Shown here in pieces: positions 16,709 through 25,182 of a stretch of DNA of 64,000 bases; the first letter of the stretch is position 1; each line of letters opens with the position of its first letter. Position numbers and translations under genes: made by a program. Where the stretch lies: the NCBI GenBank assembly GCA_944389195.1, contig CALXLM010000048.1, positions 62,001 to 126,000 on the forward strand, read 5' to 3'. Below the pieces are notes generated by a model. It searched no databases. It was not told the origin of the DNA and saw only the letters and a program-made list of their open reading frames with translations. The DNA is from an uncultured Opitutales bacterium (GTDB taxonomy: Bacteria > Verrucomicrobiota > Verrucomicrobiia > Opitutales > Intestinicryptomonadaceae).

Positions 16709-17701
16709 ATGAATTTAAAGTCCAAAAATGTTCTGGTCACCGGCGCGGATGGGTTTATAGGGTCGCATCTCGTGGAAAATCTGGTGAGGCGCGGCGCAAA
16801 TGTAAAGGCGTTGTCGCAGTACAACTCTTTCAATAATTGGGGTTGGCTCGAATCCATAGACTGCAAAGACGAGGTGGAGGTTTTGTGCGGCGACGTGCGC
16901 GACGCGCACTGCGTAAAAAAGTTTTCCAAAAACACCGACGTAATTTTCCATCTTGCGGCGCTTATAGCCATTCCATATTCCTATGTGGCTCCGGACAGCT
17001 ATGTCGACACCAACGTGAAGGGGACGCTGAATGTCTGCCAGGCCGCGCTCGACAACGGCGTTTCAAAAGTCGTCCACACCTCCACAAGCGAGGTTTACGG
17101 GACGGCAAAATACGTTCCGATAGACGAGAAACACCCCATTCAGCCACAGTCTCCGTATTCGGCGACTAAAATCGGGGCGGACTGCATTGCTGAAAGTTTC
17201 CACAGGGCTTTCGGTTTGCCTCTCGTGACGGCGCGCCCGTTCAATACATACGGGCCCCGCCAGTCGGCGCGGGCGGTGATTCCGTCGATAATAATACAAT
17301 TGGCGTCCGGGCGTAAAAAAATAGAGCTTGGGGATACGTCGCCGACGCGCGATTTCAATTTTGTGAAGGATACATGCGACGGTTTCGCCGCGCTTGCGGA
17401 ATCTGAGGGCGCATCGGGGGAGGTCGTAAACATATGCTCGAATTGCGAAATATCCATAGCCGATACTTTTGAAATCATCAACGGCATAATGGGCTCCGGG
17501 GCCGAAATAGTGCGCGACCAAAAACGCGTTCGGCCTAAAAATTCCGAGGTAAACAGGCTATGGGGCGACAATTCGAAAATAAAGTCTTTGACTGGGTTTT
17601 CGCCGAAATACGACATCAAAAGGGGCCTTGCGGAGACGGTAGAGTGGTTTTTGAACCCCGAAAATCTGTCGAAATACAAAGCCGACATATATAATATATA
17701 G
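16709..17701 (+). CDS. legB: LegB-like NAD-dependent nucleotide-sugar 4,6-dehydratase
   Basis: A 330-residue extended SDR. The Rossmann motif GADGFIG is at 12-18, the catalytic pair is Y150/K154 in SPYSATK, and S-T-S precedes EVYGT at 125-131. YNSFNNWGWLE at 38-48 is a stretch I associate with LegB, the dehydratase that begins legionaminic acid synthesis on UDP- or GDP-GlcNAc. It heads a seven-gene plus-strand operon with gaps of 10 bases or less. Start ATG at 16709 is preferred over a TTG 18 bases upstream. The aminotransferase that normally acts next (LegC) is not encoded in this operon. Confidence 0.85.
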   Translation: MNLKSKNVLVTGADGFIGSHLVENLVRRGANVKALSQYNSFNNWGWLESIDCKDEVEVLCGDVRDAHCVKKFSKNTDVIFHLAALIAIPYSYVAPDSYVDTNVKGTLNVCQAALDNGVSKVVHTSTSEVYGTAKYVPIDEKHPIQPQSPYSATKIGADCIAESFHRAFGLPLVTARPFNTYGPRQSARAVIPSIIIQLASGRKKIELGDTSPTRDFNFVKDTCDGFAALAESEGASGEVVNICSNCEISIADTFEIINGIMGSGAEIVRDQKRVRPKNSEVNRLWGDNSKIKSLTGFSPKYDIKRGLAETVEWFLNPENLSKYKADIYNI

Positions 17702-17711
17702 GTTTTCCGAA

Positions 17712-18290
17712 ATGAAAGATTTGATACTTTTGGGCGCGGGCGGACATGCAAAGTCTTGCATCGACGCTGTTGAAGCCGGCGGTGTTTACCGCATTGTCGG
17801 CCTGATTGACGCCCCGGAAAAGCTTGGTTCGGAAGTGTTTGGATACAGGGTGATAGGCTGCGACGGCGACCTTCCGGATTTTGTCGGAAAGGACGTGGAG
17901 TTTTTAGTGTCTTTAGGGCAGCTGCGTTCGTGCGCCCGCCGCGAGGGGCTTTTTGCGGAGCTTAAAAAGTTGGGGTTAAAGCCCGCCACAGTAGTTTCGC
18001 CGCTGGCGAGGGTGTCCCCGCACGCGTCGATAGGCCAGGGCAGCGCGGTGCTGCATTTTGCGCTTGTAAACGCCGGGGCTAAAGTGGGGGAAAATTGCAT
18101 AATAAACTCGAAGGCCATCGTCGAGCACGACGCCGAAATAGGGGACAATTGCCATATATCCACGGCAGCCGTCATAAACGGTGGGGCTAAAGTGCGCATG
18201 AGGTCTTTTGTGGGAAGCAATGCCACGGTTTCGCACGGGGCGGAGGTTCCCGAGGGGTCGTTTGTCAAAGCCGGAAGTGTCGTCAAATGA
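17712..18290 (+). CDS. NeuD/LegH-like sugar O/N-acetyltransferase
   Basis: A 192-residue protein of the NeuD/PglD family: an N-terminal nucleotide-sugar-binding fold (LILLGAGGHAKSCIDAVE, 4-21; GLIDAPEKLG) and a left-handed beta-helix of hexapeptide repeats from about residue 95 (IGQGSAVLHFALVNAGAKVG, IVEHDAEIGDNCHI, VNGGAKV). The family acetylates amino or hydroxyl groups of sugar intermediates. In legionaminate operons this position is taken by LegH, which N-acetylates the 4-amino sugar. It follows legB by 10 bases and overlaps the synthase by 4. Confidence 0.85.
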   Translation: MKDLILLGAGGHAKSCIDAVEAGGVYRIVGLIDAPEKLGSEVFGYRVIGCDGDLPDFVGKDVEFLVSLGQLRSCARREGLFAELKKLGLKPATVVSPLARVSPHASIGQGSAVLHFALVNAGAKVGENCIINSKAIVEHDAEIGDNCHISTAAVINGGAKVRMRSFVGSNATVSHGAEVPEGSFVKAGSVVK

Positions 18291-19273
18291 GCGGTGTTTT
18301 CATAATAGCCGAAGCGGGGGTAAACCACAACGGAAGCGTGGAGACGGCAAGGAGGCTCGTGGACGCCGCATGCCAGGCCGGCTGCGACGCCGTGAAGTTT
18401 CAGACTTTTAAGGCGTCGGCCCTGGCAAGAACCGACGCCCCGAAGGCGCGCTACCAAAAAGGCGAAAACCGATCGGAAAGCCAGTTCGAGATGCTAAAAA
18501 AACTCGAACTTACAAGGTCGGATACCCGCGCATTGCAAAGGTACTGCGCAAAGAGGGGCATAATGTTTCTTTCGTCGCCGTTTGATTCCGAAAGCGCGGA
18601 GTTTCTCCATTCGATAGGCGTTTCGATTTTTAAGATTCCGTCGGGCGAAATAACGAACCTTCCGTATTTGAGAAAGATAAACTCGTTCGGGCGCGAAGTT
18701 TTGCTGTCTACTGGAATGTCGAATCTTTCCGAGGTGGCCGCGGCCGTGAGGGTTTTCGACAAATGCAAGGTGTCGCTTCTGCACTGCACGACGGAATATC
18801 CATGCCCGTTCGACTCAGTGAATTTGAGGGCGATGCTTTCGCTTAAAAAAAAGTTCGGATTGGAAGTGGGGTATTCCGACCACACCATGGGAATAGAGGT
18901 TTCGATAGCGGCTGCTGCTCTCGGGGCGTCGGTGATTGAAAAACATTTTACGCTCTCGAGAAAAATGGAGGGTCCGGACCACAAGGCGAGCCTTGAACCG
19001 CGCGAATTGAGGGAGCTTGTCTCGGCGGTGCGGAATGTTTCGGACGCGCTCGGGGACGGCGTTAAAAGGCCGTCGCGGGCGGAAACGGCAAATATTGCCG
19101 TGGCGCGCAAGTCGATTGTGGCCGGAAGGCGCATAAGAAAGGGCGAAATTTTTTGCGACGAAAATTTGGCCGCGAAACGCCCCGGAATCGGGATATCTCC
19201 GATGATGTGGGATTTTGTCTCCGGAAAAACCGCAAAAAAAGATTTTAACAAGGACGATTTGATAACCCTATGA
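18287..19273 (+). CDS. legI: NeuB/LegI-type nonulosonic acid synthase
   Basis: A 328-residue synthase that condenses phosphoenolpyruvate with a mannosamine-type sugar. The NeuB barrel covers about residues 1-260, with AEAGVNHNGS (8-17), AVKFQTFKA, PFDSESAEF, KIPSGEI and YSDHTMGI all visible; the C-terminal SAF (antifreeze-like) domain begins near VARKSIVAGRRIRKGE and ends DLITL. All of this is standard for sialate, legionaminate or pseudaminate synthases; legB and the neuC-like gene favour legionaminate. It overlaps its neighbours by 4 bases on each side. Confidence 0.9.
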   Translation: MSGVFIIAEAGVNHNGSVETARRLVDAACQAGCDAVKFQTFKASALARTDAPKARYQKGENRSESQFEMLKKLELTRSDTRALQRYCAKRGIMFLSSPFDSESAEFLHSIGVSIFKIPSGEITNLPYLRKINSFGREVLLSTGMSNLSEVAAAVRVFDKCKVSLLHCTTEYPCPFDSVNLRAMLSLKKKFGLEVGYSDHTMGIEVSIAAAALGASVIEKHFTLSRKMEGPDHKASLEPRELRELVSAVRNVSDALGDGVKRPSRAETANIAVARKSIVAGRRIRKGEIFCDENLAAKRPGIGISPMMWDFVSGKTAKKDFNKDDLITL

Positions 19274-20418
19274 AAATATGCGTAATAACCGCCGCGCGCT
19301 CCGAATACGGGCTTTTGAGGGGATTGATTTCGGAGCTTTTAAAAAGGCCTGGGGCGGACGTGCGGCTGCTCGTCACGGGGGCGCATCTCGACAAAGATGC
19401 CGGGAATACGGTCGGAGAAATATACGGGGACGGGTTTAAAATTGCCGCCAAGGTCCCTATATGCGCGGGCGATTCGAAATTGGGGGTCATTGACACAATG
19501 GCGGCTGCAATGTCGAAGGCGGGCAGGGCTCTTGCAAAAATAAATCCCGACATTGTCGTCATACTCGGAGACAGATACGAGTCGCTTGCTATTGCCTCTG
19601 CATGCTGCGTTCTCGGTTTGCCAATAGCGCACATACACGGGGGAGAGTTGACTTTCGGGGCCTTCGACGACGCCTTCAGGCACGCCATAACAAAAATGAG
19701 CCGCCTGCATTTCGCCTCTTGCGAGGCTTACAGGAGGCGTATAATACAAATGGGGGAAAATCCGAAAACCGTCTTTAATGTCGGTGCTCTCGGGGTCGAA
19801 AATATCAGTCGGCTTCCTCTTTTGTCGAAATCCGAAATAGAAAAGGCTACGGGAATTGCAGATGCGTCGAAGACGCTTCTTGCGACTTTTCACCCGGTGA
19901 CTACGGAGACCGACACCCAGGAGGCTCAAATGGAGGAGCTGCTGTGCGCGCTCGCCTCGCAGGACAAGTATTTTTCGCTGTTCACATATCCCAATGCCGA
20001 CACGGGGTCTAAAAAACTAAACAAGATGGTGTTGCGGTACTGCGGAAAATATCCGTCAAAATTCGCGCTTGTCGGAAGCCTTGGGTCGTTAAAATATTTG
20101 AGCCTTATGAAATATTGCGCGGCGGTCGTCGGAAATTCGTCGAGCGGAATAATCGAGGCTCCGAGCCTTAAAAGGCCTACGATAAACATCGGAAGCAGGC
20201 AAGACGGGCGAATAAGGGCGGCTTCGGTCATAGATTGTTCGGCAGAAAAGGGGGCCATACTCCGCGCCTTAGCAAGGGCCGGAAGCGCGGCTTTTGCAAA
20301 GTCGCTTTTGGGCGCCAAAAGTCCGTACGGCGGAAAACGCACTGCGAAACTCATAGCAGACAAACTGCTTTCCGAAACTCCAAAAATAACGGGAAAAAAA
20401 ATATTTTTCGACATATGA
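19270..20418 (+). CDS. legG: NeuC/LegG-type hydrolysing UDP-sugar 2-epimerase
   Basis: A 382-residue protein of the UDP-GlcNAc 2-epimerase family in its hydrolysing form. ITAARSEYGLLRGL at 6-19, VILGDRYESLAIA and IAHIHGGELTFGAFDDAFRHAITK near 118-142 are the family hallmarks, and GNSSSGIIEAPSLKRPTINIGSRQ near the C-terminus binds UDP. It would release the 2-epimerised amino sugar used by the synthase encoded just upstream. Gene overlaps of 4 bases on both sides show tight coupling. NeuC (sialic acid) and LegG (legionaminic acid) cannot be separated by eye; legB in the operon supports LegG. Confidence 0.9.
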   Translation: MKICVITAARSEYGLLRGLISELLKRPGADVRLLVTGAHLDKDAGNTVGEIYGDGFKIAAKVPICAGDSKLGVIDTMAAAMSKAGRALAKINPDIVVILGDRYESLAIASACCVLGLPIAHIHGGELTFGAFDDAFRHAITKMSRLHFASCEAYRRRIIQMGENPKTVFNVGALGVENISRLPLLSKSEIEKATGIADASKTLLATFHPVTTETDTQEAQMEELLCALASQDKYFSLFTYPNADTGSKKLNKMVLRYCGKYPSKFALVGSLGSLKYLSLMKYCAAVVGNSSSGIIEAPSLKRPTINIGSRQDGRIRAASVIDCSAEKGAILRALARAGSAAFAKSLLGAKSPYGGKRTAKLIADKLLSETPKITGKKIFFDI

Positions 20419-21458
20419 ACAAAGACGCCCATTTAATAGGCTTAAAAAGCACAGTAATAGAAGCTCTCGGCAAAATGAACGGAATTCCGAGCGGAATGCC
20501 GCTGGTTCTATTCGTTATTTCCGAAAACGGCAAAGTTGTTGGAAGCGTGACAGACGGGGATATCAGAAGGGCGCTTGTAGGGGGGGCGCGCCTCGATTCG
20601 CAGATATGCCGCGTCATGAACAAAAAATTTCACTATGTTTTGGACAAGCGAGATTATAAGAAAGTCAGGGAATTCCGGGACGCTAACCTTCAGCTTGTCC
20701 CGCATATTTCAAAGAGTGGCAAGCTTTTGGACATTATAAATCTCAGGCAGAAGCGCGCATGCCTTCCGATAGACGCCGTTATAATGGCCGGCGGCAAAGG
20801 AATAAGGCTTCAACCGTATACAAACGACATTCCAAAACCTTTGCTTCCAATACAGGACAAGCCGATAATCGCCCACAATATCGACAGGTTGATGGCGTAC
20901 GGCGTGGAAAAATTCCATATTTCCGTCAACCACATGAAGGGGCAGATAATGGACTATGTGGGGAAGCACTACGGACATCTCGGCGTGGATTTTATAGAGG
21001 AGGGCAATCCCCTCGGCACGATAGGTTCAGTAAGATTGGCAAAAAAGTTTTTTAACGACGACATTCTCGTTATAAACGCCGACATACTTTCAAACATAGA
21101 TTTCGAGGACTTTTTCCTAAAATACAAGGAGGGCGGCGCCGACATGAGCGTGGCGGCGTTTGCGATGAAAATCGACGTTCCGTACGCCGTGCTTGAAACC
21201 TCGGGAAACATGATAAGGGGCTTTTCGGAAAAACCCACGTACAATTATTATTCCAACGCGGGCATATATCTTTTCGGGAAGAAAACGGTGAAATCCATTC
21301 CTAAAAACGTTCCCTATAACGCGACGGATATGGTCGAAAAACTCATATCAAAAGGGAAAAAAGTGTCGTATTTTCCGATAGTCGGATACTGGCTCGACAT
21401 CGGAACTACCCAGAACTATTCAAAGGCTAAACGCGACATAAACTATATAAAGCTGTAG
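20415..21458 (+). CDS. ptmE: PtmE-like CBS-domain nucleotidyltransferase
   Basis: A 347-residue two-part protein. The N-terminal 120 residues are a CBS pair (LVLFVISENGKVVGSVTDGDIRRAL; LQLVPHISKSGKLLDIINL); from about 121 a GlmU/RfbA-type nucleotidyltransferase follows, with VIMAGGKGIRLQPYTNDIPKPLLPI and the metal-site text LVINADIL. In Campylobacter this architecture is PtmE, which makes GDP-glucosamine so that legionaminate is built on a GDP carrier. This is a strong hint that the operon makes legionaminate and not sialic acid. The start ATG at 20415 overlaps the legG stop (ATGA); the longer in-frame extension lies inside legG and is rejected. Confidence 0.85.
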   Translation: MNKDAHLIGLKSTVIEALGKMNGIPSGMPLVLFVISENGKVVGSVTDGDIRRALVGGARLDSQICRVMNKKFHYVLDKRDYKKVREFRDANLQLVPHISKSGKLLDIINLRQKRACLPIDAVIMAGGKGIRLQPYTNDIPKPLLPIQDKPIIAHNIDRLMAYGVEKFHISVNHMKGQIMDYVGKHYGHLGVDFIEEGNPLGTIGSVRLAKKFFNDDILVINADILSNIDFEDFFLKYKEGGADMSVAAFAMKIDVPYAVLETSGNMIRGFSEKPTYNYYSNAGIYLFGKKTVKSIPKNVPYNATDMVEKLISKGKKVSYFPIVGYWLDIGTTQNYSKAKRDINYIKL

Positions 21459-21459
21459 C

Positions 21460-22155
21460 ATGCTAAACGGGAAAAAAATAATAGCCGTAATACCGGCAAG
21501 AAGCGGCTCGAAGGGCTTGAAAGACAAAAATATAAAGCCTTTGTTGGGGCGTCCGCTTTTGTCGTACACGGTCGAGGCCGCGCGCAAAAGCGGGGTGTTC
21601 GACAGAATAGTGCTGTCCACAGACAGCAGAAGATATGCCAAGATAGGAATGGATTGCGGCGCGGAAGTTCCGTTTTTGCGCCATAGGCGAACATCGGGCG
21701 ACGGGGCTTCCTCTTGGGGTGTCGTCGCCGAAACGCTTTCTAGGCTCGGGGAGAATTTTGACGTAGTTGCGCTTTTGCAGCCCACGTCTCCGCTTCGGTC
21801 GGCCCGTTCCGTGAGGGGGGCCCTTGCCGAGTTTTTTGAAAAGGACGCTGACGCGGTCGTAAGCGTGTGCGAGTTTCCGCATTCTAAGGCATGGATAAAC
21901 ACCCTTCCGAAGAGCCTTTCCATGAGGAATTTTGTCGAAAAAAAACACGCGAACAAGCCGCGCCAAAAACTCGGCCCATGCTACATCTTAAACGGCGCTG
22001 TTTATATAGTGAAAACAAGATTTGTAAAAGCATCGCTCGATTTGTTTTCGCTTAAAACTTACGCATATATAATGGACCGCGAGGAGTCGGTGGACATAGA
22101 CTGCGGGTTCGATTTTAAAATGGCGGAATTTATATTACGGAACGGAAGAAAATGA
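21460..22155 (+). CDS. legF: CMP-nonulosonate cytidylyltransferase (NeuA/LegF-type)
   Basis: A 231-residue cytidylyltransferase that activates the acid sugar with CTP. IPARSGSKGLKDKNIKPLLGRPLLSY (9-34 region) is the nucleotide-binding signature, LLQPTSPLRSA at about 105-115 the substrate loop, and DREESVDIDCGFDF the metal-binding end. The length matches short NeuA/LegF enzymes with no added esterase domain. It begins one base after the ptmE stop and overlaps the next gene by 4 bases. The product would be CMP-legionaminate or a close relative. Confidence 0.9.
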   Translation: MLNGKKIIAVIPARSGSKGLKDKNIKPLLGRPLLSYTVEAARKSGVFDRIVLSTDSRRYAKIGMDCGAEVPFLRHRRTSGDGASSWGVVAETLSRLGENFDVVALLQPTSPLRSARSVRGALAEFFEKDADAVVSVCEFPHSKAWINTLPKSLSMRNFVEKKHANKPRQKLGPCYILNGAVYIVKTRFVKASLDLFSLKTYAYIMDREESVDIDCGFDFKMAEFILRNGRK

Positions 22156-23420
22156 AAAAAATAATACTATGGGGATTTAGCGAGAAAATCGCCGGCGCCG
22201 TCGAAAAACTCGGAAATGTCGAGGTTATCAAATGCTTTTGCCGGCGTTCCAAACTGAACAACTGCCGCATAGATTTGGACGAGTATAGGCCCTACGACAA
22301 GCGCGTGTACGAAGAGGCGTATAAATGCCTCGGGCGTTATTTCGCGAGCAGAAACAGGCCCAAACAGATTTATCTGCGAGCGGAAAAATTCTACGACTAT
22401 GTGGACTATTTCAACATATACTTTCAGTATTTTTACAATCTCATCGCCGACGAGAAACCCGACGCGATTTTTTTCGACAATATTCCGCATATCGGCCCGG
22501 ATATAGTATTTCACGAAATAGCCAAGGCTATGGGTGTAAAGAACGTGCTATTCCACCAGACGCTGTTCCCCAATCGCGTAATGTATTGCAGCTCCGTTGA
22601 AAAGCTCGGGGACGCGGAACACATGATGAAGATGAGCGACGATTCTTTCGTCATAGAAAAGAAGTTTAAAAAGGATCTTTTTTACATGCGGAAGAATTTT
22701 CTACGTGTCGGAATTTTCAGAAACATACGGGTTATGCGCCATTTGTATTTGTCTGTGGTCAATCTGATAAAATTGCCGTACACGCTCGAATATCGCCGCA
22801 GGATGCGCGCGTGCATTTCAAAAGACGTGGATTTCACAAAGAACTTCGTCTATTTTCCGCTGCATTTGCAGCCAGAGATGACGACAGATTCTCTCGGGGG
22901 GATTTATTGCGACCAAATGCTGGCAATTGAGCGCGTCTCGGAGCTTTTGCCGGACGGGTGGTTCGTATACGTCAAGGAGAACCCGTACCAGGACGAATTC
23001 AGGCGCGGAAGATGTTTCTTTCAGCGCCTTAAAATGCTGAAGAATGTCAGGCTTGTCCCGAACGAAACCTCCACTTACGACCTTATCGAAAAGTCGAGAT
23101 TCGTGGCCACGATAACCGGAACCGCCGGTTGGGAGGCTCTTACGGGCGGCCGAAACGTTCTCACATTCGGACACGCATGGTATAAGCGCATGCCGGGCGC
23201 GTTTTCTTATTCGCAGGATTTTAAACTGGACGACATTCTAAACTATAAAATAGACCACTCGGAACTCCAGGCGGAGTTCGACAAATTCTACAAGCGGCTC
23301 GGTGAGGCCGTGGTCGTGGACGACTATAAGAAAATAGTAAAAAATTTCGACGCCGAAAAAAATGTTCTTAGCGTGGCGCGCCTTGTCGAAAAGCTTGCAT
23401 TGGACTGGAATCCGAAATGA
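22152..23420 (+). CDS. Capsule-synthesis-like protein, candidate nonulosonate transferase
   Basis: A 422-residue cytoplasmic protein that I recognise only loosely. The second half (FVYFPLHLQPEMTT near 232, DGWFVYVKENPYQ, VRLVPNETSTYDLIEKS, TITGTAGWEALTGGRNVLTFG) resembles capsule polysaccharide biosynthesis proteins and related glycosyltransferases with a GT-B fold. The first half has IFFDNIPHIGPDIVFHEIAK followed by VLFHQTLFPNRVMY, similar to such proteins too. As last gene of the nonulosonate operon (4-base overlap with legF) it is the best candidate to attach the CMP-activated sugar to a surface glycan. The donor and acceptor are inference. Confidence 0.6.
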   Translation: MKKIILWGFSEKIAGAVEKLGNVEVIKCFCRRSKLNNCRIDLDEYRPYDKRVYEEAYKCLGRYFASRNRPKQIYLRAEKFYDYVDYFNIYFQYFYNLIADEKPDAIFFDNIPHIGPDIVFHEIAKAMGVKNVLFHQTLFPNRVMYCSSVEKLGDAEHMMKMSDDSFVIEKKFKKDLFYMRKNFLRVGIFRNIRVMRHLYLSVVNLIKLPYTLEYRRRMRACISKDVDFTKNFVYFPLHLQPEMTTDSLGGIYCDQMLAIERVSELLPDGWFVYVKENPYQDEFRRGRCFFQRLKMLKNVRLVPNETSTYDLIEKSRFVATITGTAGWEALTGGRNVLTFGHAWYKRMPGAFSYSQDFKLDDILNYKIDHSELQAEFDKFYKRLGEAVVVDDYKKIVKNFDAEKNVLSVARLVEKLALDWNPK

Positions 23421-23587
23421 CAAATGCGGGTATAGTTGTATTTTTTTATCCGATAAAAAAACTTCGAATCGGTAAATTTCTATTTAAATAATTTTATTTA
23501 AGGCCGATAGATAATGCGTTGCGGTTCGGCTAAAGGTTTTGAACGGACAACATGGGCGAGCTGGACGGTTAATATACGGATAAGAAG

Positions 23588-23839
23588 ATGACTGACATAG
23601 GAATGCCGCTTGCATTTTTCGCGTTGGTGATAGCGTCGATATGCACATTGCGATATGCGCTTATGTATTGGCTTGACGCGGATTACGCTTTTGAGTGTTT
23701 TCAGCAACAGAATCTTGAGGAAAAGTTTAGTTCTGAATTTTTTTCCAAATGGAGAAAAATAAAATGCGCAAAGTGCATCGCGGCGTTTATAGTGCTTTTT
23801 GCCTCCGCTTTAACCGTGTCTTATTTGTTATTTTTTTAG
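23588..23839 (+). CDS. Small two-segment membrane protein, function unknown
   Basis: A possible gene of 83 residues with two hydrophobic stretches (MPLAFFALVIASICTLRYALMYW near residues 6-28 and CIAAFIVLFASALTVSYLLFF at the C-terminus) around a charged middle (FECFQQQNLEEKFSSEFFSKWRKIKCAKC). It lies 167 bases after the nonulosonate operon, downstream of an A/T-rich stretch that could be a promoter. A weak hairpin, TGCGC-aaatg-GCGCA followed by TTTT at 23882-23900, comes after it. I recognise no family. Amino-acid content is sensible for a real membrane protein, but there is no supporting ribosome site. Confidence 0.45.
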   Translation: MTDIGMPLAFFALVIASICTLRYALMYWLDADYAFECFQQQNLEEKFSSEFFSKWRKIKCAKCIAAFIVLFASALTVSYLLFF

Positions 23840-23991
23840 AGATTCAAGTTTTGGTCTGCAAAGTTTGGCGTAAAAAGCAGGTGCGCAAATGGCGCATTTT
23901 AGCCGCAAATATTCGGGACGGAACATAGGCATAGGCGCATCTCAGGCTTTTCGAGCACCGCGTATTTGTTGGAATCGTGGATAGGGGGTGG

Positions 23992-25182
23992 CTATTCCGG
24001 AATTGTGCTCGGCCCGTGCTTTTTTTGGTAATGGCGGGCGATTAGTGAAAGTAAGGCACCCAAAAATCCGCCGAATATTACTATTGCCGAAAAAGTCGTT
24101 TCAACGGATCCGATTCCAGTGCAGGGGGCGGCTATGGAACCCAGAAAAAACGGAAGAGCTCCCAATAAAGCCGCTGCCGTACCAGCATTTTTATGTTGGC
24201 TGTCAAGTACGATTGCGGCTGCCGCCGGCGCGGAGATTCCGTACATGGCCATCATCGCCATGAGTACAATTTCCACCGCTACGACCCCCGCTCCCGAAGA
24301 TAAAAGAACTGCTTCGACAACAGCTCCTATAAAAACGCCGAAACCGCTGAACACGACAGCTGTTCTTCTTTGCTTAAATTTTGAGGATAGCCCAGCTCCA
24401 ACGGCGATGGCCACGGCGTTTGCGGCGAAAATTCCGCCGAATTGCATCGGGCTTAAAGCGTAAATTCCCTCGAATATGAAAGGGGAAGCCGATATGTATG
24501 TAAACAGAATTATGGCCATTGCGCCCTGTTGCAAAATATATGAAAGGGCCACGCTGTCGCAGAATACGTTTTTGTAAAGTTTAAATACGGCCAGCATTGA
24601 CAGTGCGGAGCGGCGCGATTTATCGAGCGATTCCCTAAGCCCGTAGGAAAGCGCAAGCAGAACTACTCCGACCGCAAAAAGACACGCGAATATCCCCCTC
24701 CAGTCGGAAAAGGTAAGCGTTATTCCGCCGACGATGGGAGCTGCAACCGGAGCTATGCTGTGTACGGCCGCTATAAGCGCAAGAAATTTGGCCAATTCCA
24801 TGCCCGAATATTTGTCGGAAGATATGGACCGTGAAAGTACTATTCCTCCCGCTCCGGCTATTCCTTGAAAGAAGCGCATCAATATAAAGAAGAAGATGTC
24901 GGTTGCAAGTATGCACCCAAACGAAGCGGCCACGAACATCCACATTGAAAATAAAAGGGGCATTCTGCGGCCGAATTTGTCGCTGAGGGGGCCTATGAAA
25001 ATTTGTCCTATTGCGAGTCCCAGCATGCAAACGCTCATGCTCATCTGGATCCAAAAGGGCGTAGTTTTAAAGGCTTCGGGCAGGGTCGGCAAAGCCGGGA
25101 GGTACATATCAGTGACAAATGGGCCGAATGCCGATAATCCTGCAAGTGTAATTAGAAATATGGCATGCTTTAGGTTTTTCAT
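23992..25182 (-). CDS. Bcr/CflA-type multidrug efflux MFS transporter
   Basis: A 396-residue, 12-segment major facilitator. The N-terminal text GPFVTDMYLPALP (21-33) and the loop GPLSDKFGRRMPLL are the signatures of the Bcr/CflA drug-resistance branch, and RFFQGIAGAGGIVLSRSI matches motif C-type text of proton-linked exporters. Family members pump bicyclomycin, sulfonamides, chloramphenicol or small metabolites; the natural substrate here is unknown. It is transcribed alone on the minus strand, with nothing on its strand near enough to share a transcript. Confidence 0.88.
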   Translation of the reverse strand: MKNLKHAIFLITLAGLSAFGPFVTDMYLPALPTLPEAFKTTPFWIQMSMSVCMLGLAIGQIFIGPLSDKFGRRMPLLFSMWMFVAASFGCILATDIFFFILMRFFQGIAGAGGIVLSRSISSDKYSGMELAKFLALIAAVHSIAPVAAPIVGGITLTFSDWRGIFACLFAVGVVLLALSYGLRESLDKSRRSALSMLAVFKLYKNVFCDSVALSYILQQGAMAIILFTYISASPFIFEGIYALSPMQFGGIFAANAVAIAVGAGLSSKFKQRRTAVVFSGFGVFIGAVVEAVLLSSGAGVVAVEIVLMAMMAMYGISAPAAAAIVLDSQHKNAGTAAALLGALPFFLGSIAAPCTGIGSVETTFSAIVIFGGFLGALLSLIARHYQKKHGPSTIPE

